Assembly (NCBI GenBank): GCA_018240685.1
Contig: JAFEFG010000039.1
Span: forward strand, 1-39,024
Direction of reading: 5' to 3'
Source of the DNA: Pseudomonadota bacterium
GTDB lineage: Bacteria > Pseudomonadota > Alphaproteobacteria > Reyranellales > Reyranellaceae
Length of the DNA stretch: 39,024 nt
Positions 1 through 8,571 of this stretch are shown here, in pieces (positions within the stretch are counted from its first letter, which is position 1; each line of letters starts with the position of its first letter). The translations under genes were made by a program, and so were the position numbers. A model generated the notes under the pieces. It made no database searches. It was not told the origin of the DNA and saw only the letters and a program-made list of their open reading frames with translations.

Positions 1-1071
1 GATGTCACCGGGCCCGCAGATCACGGTCGGAATGCCATGATTGCGGAAGATCCCGGCCTCGGTGCCGTAGGGAACGGCGTAGGTGCGGTTGCCGCCCGTC
101 CATTCCAGCGCAAGCTTGGCCGCTTCCTCGTTCTCCCGCGGATTGAGTCCGGGCACGAAGGAGCGGCGCTTCAGCGTGATGTTGGCGTCGGGATGCTTGG
201 AACGCATCTTCGGCAGCAGAAGCTCAGCGACATACTTCTCGGCGCGGCGCTGCACCTCCCAGGCATCGTCGCCGGGCAGGGTGCGATAGCCCCAGTTGAG
301 CACGCATTCGCGGGCGAGGATGTTGCCGGCCGTTCCGCCGTTGATGACGCCGACATTGATGGTCGTGTGGCCGGGCACGGTGTCGATGTCCGTGCGCTTC
401 CTCTGCGCGAGCTCGTCCTGGAGCTCGTTCAGCCAATGGATGAAGTCGCCGGCAAAGTGGATGGCGCTGACGCCGAGATGGGTCATCGAGGAATGCGCCT
501 CCACGCCGGTGAAGGTGGCGATGATCCCGCCGCCCGCATTCTGCGCGTTGACCACGGACATCATGGTGGGCTCGCCGACGATGACGGCGCGGGGGCGTGG
601 CACGCTGCCGACCAGCCGCTCGGCCAGCGAATGGGCGCCCAGGCAGCCGATTTCCTCGTCGTAGCTGAAGGCGAGGTGGATCGGCACCTTGAGCGCCGCG
701 CGCCGGAAGGCGGGAACATGCGAGAGGGCGGCCGCGATGAAGCCCTTCATGTCGCAGGTACCGCGGCCGTAGAGGTTGCCGTCGGCCTTCTCCGTGAGGT
801 CCCAGGGATCGGTGCTCCAGGGCTGGCCGTCGACGGGGACCACGTCGGTGTGGCCGGAGAGCACGATGCCGCCCTCGCGTTCGGGACCGATAGTGGCGAA
901 GAGGTTGGCCTTCGTGCCTTCCTCGTTGGGGACGAGCGTGCTCTCCACGCCGGATTCGGCGAGATAGGCCTGGACGTACTTGATGAGCTCGAGGTTGGAG
1001 TTGCGCGACGTCGTGTCGAACGCCACGAGACGCTTCAGCATCTCGATCGAACTGGGGGCGGATTGGGTCAT
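1..1071 (-). CDS. argE: Acetylornithine deacetylase (M20 peptidase family), 3' end cut by window
   Basis: Hydrolyses N2-acetylornithine to ornithine in arginine synthesis; cytoplasmic zinc/cobalt enzyme of the M20 family. The frame is open from an ATG at 1071 to the window edge (357 codons, no stop), so about 30 residues are missing compared with the usual length near 385-390. Seen: the metal-binding SGHTDVVPVDG segment near residue 75, the GRGTCDMKGF segment near residue 108 (bridging Asp), a YDEEIGC segment with the catalytic Glu region, and GTEAGIF near the end. The start opens with MTQSAPSSIEMLKRLVAFDT, the normal N-terminus of the family. The related deacylases DapE and carboxypeptidase G are alternatives, but the overall pattern is that of ArgE. 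The tRNA-Ser lies divergently upstream. Confidence 0.9.
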   Translation of the reverse strand, partial: MTQSAPSSIEMLKRLVAFDTTSRNSNLELIKYVQAYLAESGVESTLVPNEEGTKANLFATIGPEREGGIVLSGHTDVVPVDGQPWSTDPWDLTEKADGNLYGRGTCDMKGFIAAALSHVPAFRRAALKVPIHLAFSYDEEIGCLGAHSLAERLVGSVPRPRAVIVGEPTMMSVVNAQNAGGGIIATFTGVEAHSSMTHLGVSAIHFAGDFIHWLNELQDELAQRKRTDIDTVPGHTTINVGVINGGTAGNILARECVLNWGYRTLPGDDAWEVQRRAEKYVAELLLPKMRSKHPDANITLKRRSFVPGLNPRENEEAAKLALEWTGGNRTYAVPYGTEAGIFRNHGIPTVICGPGDI

Positions 1072-1140
1072 GCGCGACCCTCGCACGACTGGCCTGCAGA
1101 CGCCAAGGGCCTGAAAAACCGCACGAATTCGCGGCCCGGT

Positions 1141-1169
1141 TTGACACCCTGCCTGACCGCCGCTAGAAC
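1141..1169 (+). promoter_or_regulatory. Sigma70-type promoter of the tRNA-Ser gene
   Basis: TTGACA at 1141-1146 (perfect -35), 17-bp spacer, TAGAAC at 1164-1169 as -10. Transcription would begin near 1176, leaving a leader of about 43 nt before the mature tRNA 5' end at 1219. Position and spacing are right for a stable-RNA promoter. Confidence 0.7.
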
Positions 1170-1218
1170 CGCCGCGCATCCGTCGTGGATATCGACCGCC
1201 GGGGTCTTAACGGGCTGC

Positions 1219-1311
1219 GGAGAGGTGGCCGAGCGGTCGAAGGCGGCGGTTTGCTAAACCGTTATAGGGTCTAAAGCCCTATCGAGGGTTCGAATCCCTT
1301 CCTCTCCGCCA
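1219..1311 (+). tRNA. tRNA-Ser (anticodon GCU)
   Basis: A 93-nt class II tRNA that reads AGC/AGU codons. The acceptor stem GGAGAGG (1219-1225) pairs with CCTCTCC (1301-1307), followed by discriminator G (1308, the serine identity base) and an encoded CCA (1309-1311). The anticodon loop is TTGCTAA with anticodon GCT at 1253-1255 on a 5-bp stem (one G-T pair). A long variable arm (TATAGGG...CCCTATC) and the T-loop GGTTCGAATCC are present, both as expected for tRNA-Ser. A run of six T lies about 10 nt downstream, without an obvious dedicated hairpin. Confidence 0.97.
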
Positions 1312-1812
1312 TTACCTTCGGTTTTTTCAGGCCCGCCAGCGTTTTTCGCGTCGGCGCATCGTCCAGCCCATCATTTTCCAGTGTCTGTCGTGCTCTGCCA
1401 GCCCGGGTGGGGTGGGGCGGGGCCGCCTCGGTGGGCAGACTACCATTCCTCGCCTTTCGGTACGCTGATTTGCGTCCAGAGTGAACTCGACACTCGGATG
1501 CCACTTACTTTTCATTACCCTTCGTTGAAAACAATTGATTCGGTCGAAAGCGAGTAGCGACTATCGACCCAGGGTGGCCGAGGCGCGAAATCTTCCCCCG
1601 TGTAATTGCCTCGCGCCTTGAGAGCGATTGGCAAAGAGTGGGTAGGCAGTCCGTTTTCGCGAACGGTCGGGCGCGGCACTGAACGAGATGCATGGGCCCG
1701 GCGACGCTGCTTGTTCACTGCGTTCCCAATTCTGCGGCAGCCATGGTGGCGTATGAAATCATCGAGTCGACCCAGGTCAGCAAGGTAGGCAAACAGAACG
1801 AGGAGCGCTGCG
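1312..1812. other. Intergenic region downstream of tRNA-Ser, no convincing gene
   Basis: About 500 bases without a reading frame that looks coded; open frames here are short, lack ribosome sites and carry low-complexity Arg/Pro-rich translations. GC is lower from about 1500 onward than in flanking genes. The region probably holds the promoter of the oxygenase-like gene at 1813. No integrase remnant or copy of the tRNA 3' end was seen. Confidence 0.6.
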
Positions 1813-2715
1813 ATGTCTCCGAGCCTCAAGTTGGGAATGCCCGATGGAACAGTCGGATGGGCGGTTGAGTCGCCGGAGGCTGCGCGCGACAGTATTCATC
1901 GTCGCCCCTTCAATATCAGGCACGAACTTCACAACAATGAACTGTTCTCGTTGGACGCATTGCGTGTGCTTTCCAGCGAGATACAGCTGAGGCCGGAAGA
2001 CTTCTATTTCGACGCGGGGCCGGTATCCATCAGCGACAGATGGGGAGCGATCCCGGTTCCGAAGATTTCCCTGCCGGAACTCATTGGCCAGATGGAGACG
2101 TCTGATGCCTGGATCATCATGAAGCACGTTGAGAAGAACCCCAGATATGGCGCGGTTCTCAACGAATTCGCGGAGTTCATCTGGGGCGTTCTGGGACCCG
2201 ATATGGCCAGAATGCTTCAGAATCCCGAAATGCTGGTAATTATCAACTCGCCGAATCGAATTACGCCTCTGCATTTTGATGCTGAGATAAATTTCCTTAT
2301 CCAGGTGGCCGGCAATAAGTCCGTATGGGTATGCGACCCGACCGATCGTTCGGTCGTCTCAGAACGAGATCTCGAGCGATATTATTCGTACAGTGACTTT
2401 GGAACCTATCGCCCGATCGCTGAGGAAAAGGCCGTTCGCTACACCTTGGCGCCGGGAGAAGGCATACATATTCCTACACATGGCGCTCACTGGGTCCGGA
2501 ACGGGACCTGCGTGTCGGTATCCTTGAGCCTGAACTTCGAGTTCCCGACGTGGGTGCATAGAGATTTCTACAGAGCCAACAATTTCCTGCGCAAGATGGG
2601 ACTCAGTCCGCAACCGCGCGGTGTTAGGCCGGTAATGGATCGCATGAAATCCGCAAGTGTCGGCGCCGTCGATTATGGGCGTGTTGTGACCAAACGCGTA
2701 CTACGGCGAGTCTGA
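1813..2715 (+). CDS. JmjC/cupin-like Fe(II)/2-oxoglutarate oxygenase family protein
   Basis: A 300-residue soluble protein with the pattern of JmjC-type (cupin_8) dioxygenases, which hydroxylate proteins or small molecules with Fe(II) and 2-oxoglutarate. Seen: TPLHFDAEINFLIQ with H154 and D156 as the HxD iron ligands, K169 in the AGNKSVWV strand (the usual 2-oxoglutarate lysine position), and H226 in GAHWVRNG as distal iron ligand. The start has GAGGAG about 7 nt upstream. The substrate is unknown. Base composition is visibly more AT-rich than the flanking genes, and the gene stands alone between tRNA-Ser and the FUSC operon, which suggests horizontal acquisition (inference). The fold call is fairly secure; the activity is not. 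Confidence 0.8.
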   Translation: MSPSLKLGMPDGTVGWAVESPEAARDSIHRRPFNIRHELHNNELFSLDALRVLSSEIQLRPEDFYFDAGPVSISDRWGAIPVPKISLPELIGQMETSDAWIIMKHVEKNPRYGAVLNEFAEFIWGVLGPDMARMLQNPEMLVIINSPNRITPLHFDAEINFLIQVAGNKSVWVCDPTDRSVVSERDLERYYSYSDFGTYRPIAEEKAVRYTLAPGEGIHIPTHGAHWVRNGTCVSVSLSLNFEFPTWVHRDFYRANNFLRKMGLSPQPRGVRPVMDRMKSASVGAVDYGRVVTKRVLRRV

Positions 2716-2996
2716 GAGCTATCACCTACGCGTGTAAAGGAGGACCAGGCAGATCTGGATCGCCTGCTCTGCTTCGCCGACACATACGCACTGGCAGAGA
2801 TCGGAGACCGCTGTACCCGAAGCCCGGCGCTTGTTCCCGACGAAAGAAGTGGCGAGAGCTCGCGTGGTGCACGGTCCCGGCATATTCGGCGTGAGCGAAT
2901 GCATCGATCGTTGATGCCGCATCACAGGGCCGTGGCATGGAAGTTGCTGAAATCCTTGCGGGGCTTGTTCCCCGAGTGCGTAGCCGCGAGGGTTCA
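2716..2996. other. Intergenic region, no supported gene
   Basis: About 280 bases. An AGGAGG at roughly 2738-2743 is not followed by a usable start and frame, and minus-strand frames here give Arg/Pro-rich translations without any family pattern. Nothing else was recognised. Confidence 0.5.
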
Positions 2997-3224
2997 ATGA
3001 CGGACACCGGGTTTCGACGGTGCGACCAGATCGACGATATCGGCACCGTCACCGATTGGCTGATCATTCTTCTGGTCTACTTCACCGTGATGGCGTGCCT
3101 GATCGTGCCGATCGCGATGGCGGCCAAGGCGCGCTCGCTGGATGAAGGTGTTGGTCTGTCATCGACAACGGATATCGTTCGTTCCGCTGGCGCAGCGAAT
3201 GGGGACAGTGCTTCGCCCCGCTGA
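2997..3224 (+). CDS. Possible small single-pass membrane protein (hypothetical)
   Basis: Candidate 75-residue protein. The ATG at 2997 has GAGGG about 6 nt upstream, better than the upstream in-frame ATG at 2937. Residues about 19-44 (DWLIILLVYFTVMACLIVPI onward) form one strongly hydrophobic helix, the only protein-like feature; the N-terminus is mixed charge and the C-terminus low complexity. No family recognised. It is the only plausible gene in the 2716-3309 gap and may be spurious. Confidence 0.35.
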   Translation: MTDTGFRRCDQIDDIGTVTDWLIILLVYFTVMACLIVPIAMAAKARSLDEGVGLSSTTDIVRSAGAANGDSASPR

Positions 3225-3309
3225 CTTTGTCGGCGAGCGGCTATTTCATCGTCGCTGTGCGGCACCTTGACCGACAAGCCGACAGGTCCGGCTCGCCGTG
3301 GCGCCTACG

Positions 3310-5232
3310 CTACGGCGACACCGTTCGGCTGAAGAAGGCCATATTGTCGCTTAACGCTCTGGCCGCGCCGGCGTAGAGGCCAGCGCCTGCCAGCTTCGCG
3401 CGAGACAAAGTCGAGGCCATCCGGTCGAGCGTGTAGCGGGCGCGCACGGGGTCGCGTCCGATCCGGCGCAACCGTGCAAGGGCGGCGATCGCCCTGCGTC
3501 GGACTGGCCGCGGCAGGTCGGGCGCGGTGGCGAGGTCGTGCAGGTTCCGGACGCATTCGGCGAGCTGCATGACCGTCATGCTGCCGGCTGCGGCCGAAGG
3601 TTTCCGGGCGTCGGCCTTCTCCATCCAGCGGACCAGCGTCAGCAGCCGGTGGCAGAGGCGGGCGCGCCAGACCTGCTCGTGCCGGGCGGCGTCCCCGTCG
3701 GCGGCCATGCTCTGCAGCTCGTGCACCATCATTGTGACCAGCCTGTCCATGCGTCGCCGCGGGTCGGTGGGAAGCACCAGGCGGAAGGCGGCAAGGGCGA
3801 TGATGGGCGCGGCGATGACGCCCGCCGCCATGCCGAGAAAATGTCCGATCGTGCCCGACAGGGGGAAGGCGGGTTGCAGCAGCAGGAGCAGGATCATGTT
3901 GAAGTCGGTGCCGCTTGCCGTGGTCCGGCGATGCGCGAAGGGCAGCGCGCCGAACAGCACGAAGGGCATCATCAGCAGCACGAGCTGGAGCCCGTTCTCC
4001 GCCGCCGGCCAGACGAGCCAGCGGCAGGCGATCGCCGCCGCTGCGCCGAAGATCTGGCCGATCAGGACATGGCGCATGATGGCGGCCGGCGTGTCGAAGG
4101 TCGAGAACAGCGACAGCATCACCGTCGTGCCGAGCATGACATAGGCGCCGCCGCTCCATCCGGTCGCCACCCAGAGCGCGCCGACGGCAAGGAGGGTGCC
4201 GAAGGTGCGCAGCAGGGTGTGGCGGGCGGTGATCCAGTCGCGATGCAGGACGACGGGATGCCGCGCGGCGGGAGGCTCGATCGACTGGTCGCGGAATGCC
4301 ATGCGATCGCGAATGGCCGCGGCGAGGCCGGCGACGGCTCGATGCAGCGCCCCGTGGCCGCATGTCAGCGCTTCCGCCTCTTCCAGCGTGCCGACGAGGG
4401 TCGAGGGGCTGGCATTGCGCTCCAGCGCGTCGGCGGCCCGGCGCAGCGCCGCGGCTACCGCACGGTCGACTTCGCCGCCGTCATGGCGCCGGAGCCAGAG
4501 CAGGGCGGCGACCTGGGCGACCAGGATCGACCGCATCGTCCGGGCCGAGCGGCGCGAGCGCAGCGAACCCGCGCCATGGGGATCGAGCCCTTCGTCGATC
4601 GCCGCCATCTCGGCGAGGATGGCATGCTGCTCGCGCTCGACGTCGCGCGCCGCGCCATCCAGGCTCGCCGCCATGTCGCGCAGGACACGCGCCGTGAGGC
4701 GGCGGGACCGGCCGACGATTTCATCCGCCTGCCTGGTGCCGAAGGCCAGCCCGACCAGCAGCGCCACCAGGACGCCGACGAGGACCGTCGACGTGCGATC
4801 GATGCCGAGGGCGACGATATGGCCGGGATGATCGGCGTTGAGCAGTGCGACCATCGAGGCCGAATAGCCGGCCAGCAGCGTGCCGTAGGAGATGAAGCCG
4901 CGCAGAAGGTTGCCGGCGCCGGCGCAGAGGCCGACCCAGGCCGCAAGCGCCGGTGCAAGGAGGAGGGGCTCGCCACCGCTCGCGGCGACGATCAAGACGC
5001 CGACGAGTGCGCCCACGACCGTGCCGATGGCGCGGAAGAAGCTCTTCTCGATGAGCGGACCGGGTGTGGGCTGCGAGGCCGCCCACACCGTCATCGCCGA
5101 CCATTGCGGATGCTCGAGGCCCATCAGCCACGACACGAGGAGCGCCAGACAGGCGGCCATAGCCGTGCGCACGCCGAAGCGCAGGCGCGGCGGGTCGAAG
5201 CCGAGCCGCGAAATCGTTTCGACGAAGGTCAT
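3310..5232 (-). CDS. FUSC-family inner-membrane transporter (aromatic acid/fusaric acid resistance type)
   Basis: A 640-residue protein of the FUSC/AaeB family, which exports aromatic carboxylic acids or related toxic compounds across the inner membrane. Seen: an N-terminal block of hydrophobic helices (about residues 20-190, including HPQWSAMTVWAASQP, a typical FUSC signature), a long soluble middle rich in Arg/Ala/Glu, and a second helix block (about 350-500: TLLAVGALWVATGWSGGAYV, FNMILLLLLQPAF) followed by a soluble C-terminus. The length matches the family. The start ATG overlaps the stop of the MarR gene as ATGA, so the two are translationally coupled, and MarR probably represses this pump. 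Other members need a periplasmic partner (AaeA type); none is seen here. Confidence 0.85.
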   Translation of the reverse strand: MTFVETISRLGFDPPRLRFGVRTAMAACLALLVSWLMGLEHPQWSAMTVWAASQPTPGPLIEKSFFRAIGTVVGALVGVLIVAASGGEPLLLAPALAAWVGLCAGAGNLLRGFISYGTLLAGYSASMVALLNADHPGHIVALGIDRTSTVLVGVLVALLVGLAFGTRQADEIVGRSRRLTARVLRDMAASLDGAARDVEREQHAILAEMAAIDEGLDPHGAGSLRSRRSARTMRSILVAQVAALLWLRRHDGGEVDRAVAAALRRAADALERNASPSTLVGTLEEAEALTCGHGALHRAVAGLAAAIRDRMAFRDQSIEPPAARHPVVLHRDWITARHTLLRTFGTLLAVGALWVATGWSGGAYVMLGTTVMLSLFSTFDTPAAIMRHVLIGQIFGAAAAIACRWLVWPAAENGLQLVLLMMPFVLFGALPFAHRRTTASGTDFNMILLLLLQPAFPLSGTIGHFLGMAAGVIAAPIIALAAFRLVLPTDPRRRMDRLVTMMVHELQSMAADGDAARHEQVWRARLCHRLLTLVRWMEKADARKPSAAAGSMTVMQLAECVRNLHDLATAPDLPRPVRRRAIAALARLRRIGRDPVRARYTLDRMASTLSRAKLAGAGLYAGAARALSDNMAFFSRTVSP

Positions 5233-5693
5233 GCGGTCGACTTCCGTTTCTCCTGCAGGTGCTGCAGCCGCGCTCCGATTCTGTCGAACAGGGCGAGGGT
5301 GGCGGCGATCTCCTCGTCCGTAAGATCGGCGAGCAGCTTCGCTTCGACGGCCTGGAGGGCGCGCCGGATGTCGGCCAGCACCCTGCGGCCGGCTGGCGTG
5401 AGGAAGACCTGCCGCGCCCGCCGGTCGCTCGTATCGGTGCGGCGTTCGATCAGGCCGCGCTCGTTCAGGATGTCGAGCAGGCGCACGAGGCTCGAGCTGT
5501 CGATGCCGACCCGGCAGGCGAGGTCCTTCTGGGTGATCCCTTCGCCGAATTCCTCGAGGTGAACCAGCGGGGCCCAGGTGGCGTCGGTCAGGCCGATCCC
5601 GGCAACGACATGGTCCAGTTCGCGTCGCCATGCGCGGGCGAGCAGGGAGAAGCGAATGCCGAACCGGAAGCGAGGAGCCGTAGGGGGAGTCAT
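5229..5693 (-). CDS. MarR-family transcriptional regulator
   Basis: A 154-residue winged-helix repressor that usually releases DNA on binding phenolic or other aromatic ligands. Seen: the recognition region ITQKDLACRVGIDSSSLVRL followed by the wing DTSDRRARQVFLTPAG, the hallmark of MarR proteins. The ATG at 5693 (MTPPTAPRFRFG) was chosen because it has AGAAG upstream; an in-frame TTG at 5729 would add 12 residues but would lie inside the putative operator. First gene of a two-gene unit with the FUSC transporter, so likely its local repressor. A palindrome at 5715-5733 sits just upstream. Confidence 0.9.
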   Translation of the reverse strand: MTPPTAPRFRFGIRFSLLARAWRRELDHVVAGIGLTDATWAPLVHLEEFGEGITQKDLACRVGIDSSSLVRLLDILNERGLIERRTDTSDRRARQVFLTPAGRRVLADIRRALQAVEAKLLADLTDEEIAATLALFDRIGARLQHLQEKRKSTA

Positions 5694-5714
5694 CAAATTG
5701 CTTCTAATGACAAA

Positions 5715-5733
5715 TAATTTGTATTTCAAATTA
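5715..5733. promoter_or_regulatory. Palindromic operator, probable MarR-binding site
   Basis: Perfect inverted repeat TAATTTG-TATTT-CAAATTA (7-bp arms, 5-bp spacer) in the intergenic region between the MarR gene and the divergent OmpA lipoprotein. It contains the TTG-N5-CAA core common in MarR-family sites and lies 22 bp upstream of the chosen MarR start, placing it over the promoter. Autoregulation of the MarR-FUSC operon is inferred. Confidence 0.75.
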
Positions 5734-5844
5734 ATATGTGCGGTGCGGTGTGGCCGATCCTCAGCTTGTCCCTGCGGGTATCGGTCGGTGGCAGGCGGCG
5801 GGGATTGCGATTATCTTGCTGCATCGGAGATGTGGGGAGCCAGG

Positions 5845-6441
5845 ATGCGAAGAGTTGCGTTTGCGATCGGACTGTTGGTGTTGGCGGGCTGCGCGGACAG
5901 CCCCGGCAGGCAGGTTGCCGATTGCGCCGTCTCCCGCCGCCCGGGTCCCTGCTACGACGGCACCGACATCACCGACCGCAAAAACCGCGACACCATCAAG
6001 GACATCACGGTGCACGTGTCGGACGACACGCAGGACATCACAGATCGCAAGAACCGGGACGATACGACGGACCGGACGGTCTGGTGCGCCGAGATCGGCC
6101 AGGTGATCGTCGCCCCCACGTTCATGGTCTTCTTTGGCTGGGATCGTGCCGACCTTTCGCAGGAGGCGCTGGACACGATCCAGCGCGCGGCCGACGCCTA
6201 CAAGAAGAAGGGCGGCGCACGCATCACCGCGACAGGCCATACCGATCGTTCGGGATCGGAGGACTACAACATCGCGCTGTCGCTCAGACGCGCGAACGCC
6301 GTCAAGGATGCGCTGATCCGCGACGGCGTGAGCGCGACGGACATCTCCGTCGTCGGTCGCGGCGAAGCGCAGCCGCTGGTTCCGACGTCGGACGGCGTGC
6401 GCGAGGCCCAGAATCGCCGCGTCGAGATCGTGATCCGCTGA
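5845..6441 (+). CDS. OmpA-family outer-membrane lipoprotein
   Basis: A 198-residue lipoprotein that should anchor the outer membrane to peptidoglycan. Seen: a lipoprotein signal peptide ending in the lipobox LVLAGC (Cys16), a short Cys-containing region, and an OmpA-like domain from about residue 90 to the end (GHTDRSGSEDYNIALSLRRA, then GRGEAQPLVPT and EAQNRRVEIVIR). Between them the nine-residue unit DITDRKNRD occurs twice (41-49 and 64-72), joined by acidic sequence. GGGGAG lies 5 nt before the ATG at 5845. Members such as Pal or YiaD are similar, but the gene is not in a tol-pal operon, so it is a generic OmpA/MotB-domain lipoprotein. Confidence 0.88.
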   Translation: MRRVAFAIGLLVLAGCADSPGRQVADCAVSRRPGPCYDGTDITDRKNRDTIKDITVHVSDDTQDITDRKNRDDTTDRTVWCAEIGQVIVAPTFMVFFGWDRADLSQEALDTIQRAADAYKKKGGARITATGHTDRSGSEDYNIALSLRRANAVKDALIRDGVSATDISVVGRGEAQPLVPTSDGVREAQNRRVEIVIR

Positions 6442-6445
6442 AGCG

Positions 6446-7321
6446 CTATCGCGGCAGCACCTTGCGGTAGAGGTGCCAGGTCGCATGGCCGAGCACCGGC
6501 AGGACGACCGCCAGGCCAAGCAGGAGCGGGATCGCCCCGACGACGAGGCCGGCGGCGATGATCAGCCACCACAGCGCCATGGTGCCGGGGTTGGTCTGCA
6601 CGACGCGGACCGAGGTCGAGATCGCGGTCAGCACGCCGACATTGCGATCGAGCAGCAGGGGGAATGTCACGACGCTGATGACGGCGGCGACGAGGGCGAA
6701 CAGGAATCCCACGCCGACGCCGACGGCGATCATCGTCCAGCCGTCCGGTGTCGTGAAGACTTCCTGGGCGAAGACCGCGAGCGATTCAGGCGGCTCGGGG
6801 CCGAAGCTCAGGAGATAGATGAGATGGGCAGCGAACAGCCATAGGGCCAGCAGGGCCGCCAATAGCAGGCCCATCACGAGGATGGAGCCGATGGCCGGGG
6901 AAGAGGCCACGCCGAGCGCATCCGACCATCCTTTGTCGATCCCGAGCTCGCGGCGTCGGCTCATCTCGTACAGGCCGACCGCGAAGAAGGGGGCGATGAT
7001 CGCGAATCCCGAGATGAGCGGGAAGATGAGGGGAAGCATCCCGTGTCCGAATGCCAGCCGGGCGAAGACGAGGCCGGCGACCGGATAGATGAGGCACAGG
7101 AAGATGACATCGGTGCGATAGGCGCCGAAGTCGGTGAGGCCCTTGCGCAGCACTTCGCGCAGGTCGTTCACGCTGATCCGATGGACGACGAGTGGTGCCG
7201 CGCCCGTCTTCTCCCAGGCGCCATCCATGGAATGTGCGGCGCGATCCATGGCGCGACCGGTATGCTTGAGCTGGTCCCATCCCCATTCGATGGGATTGCG
7301 GATGTGTTGTTGCTGCGCCAT
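6446..7321 (-). CDS. DUF2189 integral membrane protein
   Basis: A 291-residue inner-membrane protein with the DUF2189 pattern: a soluble N-terminus of about 55 residues, then about six hydrophobic helices separated by short loops (VIFLCLIYPVAGLVFARLAF, MLPLIFPLISGFAIIAPFFAV, SILVMGLLLAALLALWLFAA and others), with YEMSRRRELG after the second helix. Function unknown in the family. The ATG at 7321 follows GGGAGGG at 8-9 nt. It converges on the OmpA lipoprotein with only 4 bases between stops. Confidence 0.8.
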   Translation of the reverse strand: MAQQQHIRNPIEWGWDQLKHTGRAMDRAAHSMDGAWEKTGAAPLVVHRISVNDLREVLRKGLTDFGAYRTDVIFLCLIYPVAGLVFARLAFGHGMLPLIFPLISGFAIIAPFFAVGLYEMSRRRELGIDKGWSDALGVASSPAIGSILVMGLLLAALLALWLFAAHLIYLLSFGPEPPESLAVFAQEVFTTPDGWTMIAVGVGVGFLFALVAAVISVVTFPLLLDRNVGVLTAISTSVRVVQTNPGTMALWWLIIAAGLVVGAIPLLLGLAVVLPVLGHATWHLYRKVLPR

Positions 7322-7573
7322 GGCAGGCCCTCCCGAAACGATGTTCGAAGGCGCGGCTGCTCGTGGTCGGTGCCTCATTTTTCGCCGGTCACGAAGGAGC
7401 CGCGAAACCACTATTAATTTTAAAGTATACGCTTTGCTGCGGCGCGTGTCCGGTCGAGAAGGTTCGTTCTTGATAACTATCGGGCTGGCTTGCGCAGCCG
7501 CGCCGAGCGACGCCGCGGCCCGCAGGTGGGAGATGCGGTCGACCCCGAAATGGGGCCGGCCGCCAATCTGCTA

Positions 7574-8533
7574 CTACACCAGTTCGGGAACGACCCAAAG
7601 CGCCGGCTCGCCGCGCGCCACGCGCTGGACGTTGTCGAAGCCGTTGCGCAGGCGCGTGATATTGCTCTCGAAGGTCGGCCCGGCCAGATGCGCGGTCAGC
7701 ACGACATTGTCGAGCTTCAGCAGCGGGTTGTCCGCCGGCGTCGGCTCCTCGTCGAAGACGTCGAGGCCGGCGCCGAACAGCCGGCCGGCCGCCAGCGCCT
7801 CGGTCAGGGCCTTCTCGTCGATCACCGGCCCGCGCGACGTGTTCACGATGATGGCCGACTTCTTCATGACCGCCAGCTCCTGCGCGCCGATCAGGTGGTG
7901 GGTCGAGTCGTTCAGCGGCACGTGGAGAGAGATGATGTCGGAGCCGCGCAGGATCTCCGGCAGCAGCCGGAAGCGCACACCCAGCGCGTCCTCTTCTTCC
8001 TCCTTGAGGCGGGCGATGTCGTAGTAGTGAACCTCCATGCCGAAGGCGAGCGCGAGGCGGGCGACTTTCTTGCCGATGGTGCCGAGGCCGATGATCCCCA
8101 GCACCTTGTTGCGCACTTCGTGGACGGTCGGCGGCGCGTTGCCGTGCCAGCGGCCGGCCGAGACGTTGTCGTGCTGCGTGATCAGCCGCCGCGACACGGC
8201 CAGCATCAGCAGCAGCGCATGCTCGGATACGGCGACGGAATTTGCGCCGCCGTTGTTGCAGAGCGGCACCTTGCTGCTGCGGGCGGCATCGAGGTCGGCT
8301 TTGTCGTATCCGGCGCTCAGCATCTGCACGAGCTTGAGATGGGGCGCATCCTTATAGAGCTGCCTGGTGACGTACTGCTGGACGAAGCCGACGAAGTAAT
8401 GGGCGCCCGGCAGGGCTGCCTTCTGCTCCGGCGAGTTGTGCAGCGCCTTGACGATTTCGAACCCCTTGGGGGCGAGATCGTCCACCATTGCCAGACAGTC
8501 CTTGGGACCCACGACCAGAACGCGCTCGACCAT
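7574..8533 (-). CDS. D-isomer-specific 2-hydroxyacid dehydrogenase
   Basis: A 319-residue NAD(P)-dependent oxidoreductase that interconverts a D-2-hydroxy acid and its 2-keto acid. Seen: the Rossmann motif GLGTIG at 149-154, an Arg in NTSRGPVIDE (R234), a Glu in DVFDEEP, and the catalytic His in TAHLAG (H282), so the Arg/Glu/His triad is complete. GGAGG precedes the ATG at 8533. Glyoxylate/hydroxypyruvate reductase or phosphoglycerate-dehydrogenase-like activity is possible; the substrate cannot be told. It lies 38 bp downstream of the GMC oxidoreductase and is probably the last gene of a catabolic operon. Confidence 0.9.
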   Translation of the reverse strand: MVERVLVVGPKDCLAMVDDLAPKGFEIVKALHNSPEQKAALPGAHYFVGFVQQYVTRQLYKDAPHLKLVQMLSAGYDKADLDAARSSKVPLCNNGGANSVAVSEHALLLMLAVSRRLITQHDNVSAGRWHGNAPPTVHEVRNKVLGIIGLGTIGKKVARLALAFGMEVHYYDIARLKEEEEDALGVRFRLLPEILRGSDIISLHVPLNDSTHHLIGAQELAVMKKSAIIVNTSRGPVIDEKALTEALAAGRLFGAGLDVFDEEPTPADNPLLKLDNVVLTAHLAGPTFESNITRLRNGFDNVQRVARGEPALWVVPELV

Positions 8534-8571
8534 TACGACTCCTCCGATACGCTTGTTTCGCCGACTGTTTC

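Noticed and set aside
1271..1515. Minus-strand reading frame overlapping the tRNA-Ser end (77 residues)
   Set aside because: Its C-terminal RKGFEPSIGL is simply the tRNA 3' region translated; there is no ribosome site or family pattern.
1743..1868. Short plus-strand frame beginning with ATG just before the JmjC-like gene
   Set aside because: No ribosome site, about 41 codons, and out of frame with the better supported start at 1813.
7322..7573. AT-rich stretch with TATACT as a promoter for the DUF2189 gene
   Set aside because: No -35 with acceptable spacing was found, so the promoter is not listed; no gene is visible in these 250 bases.
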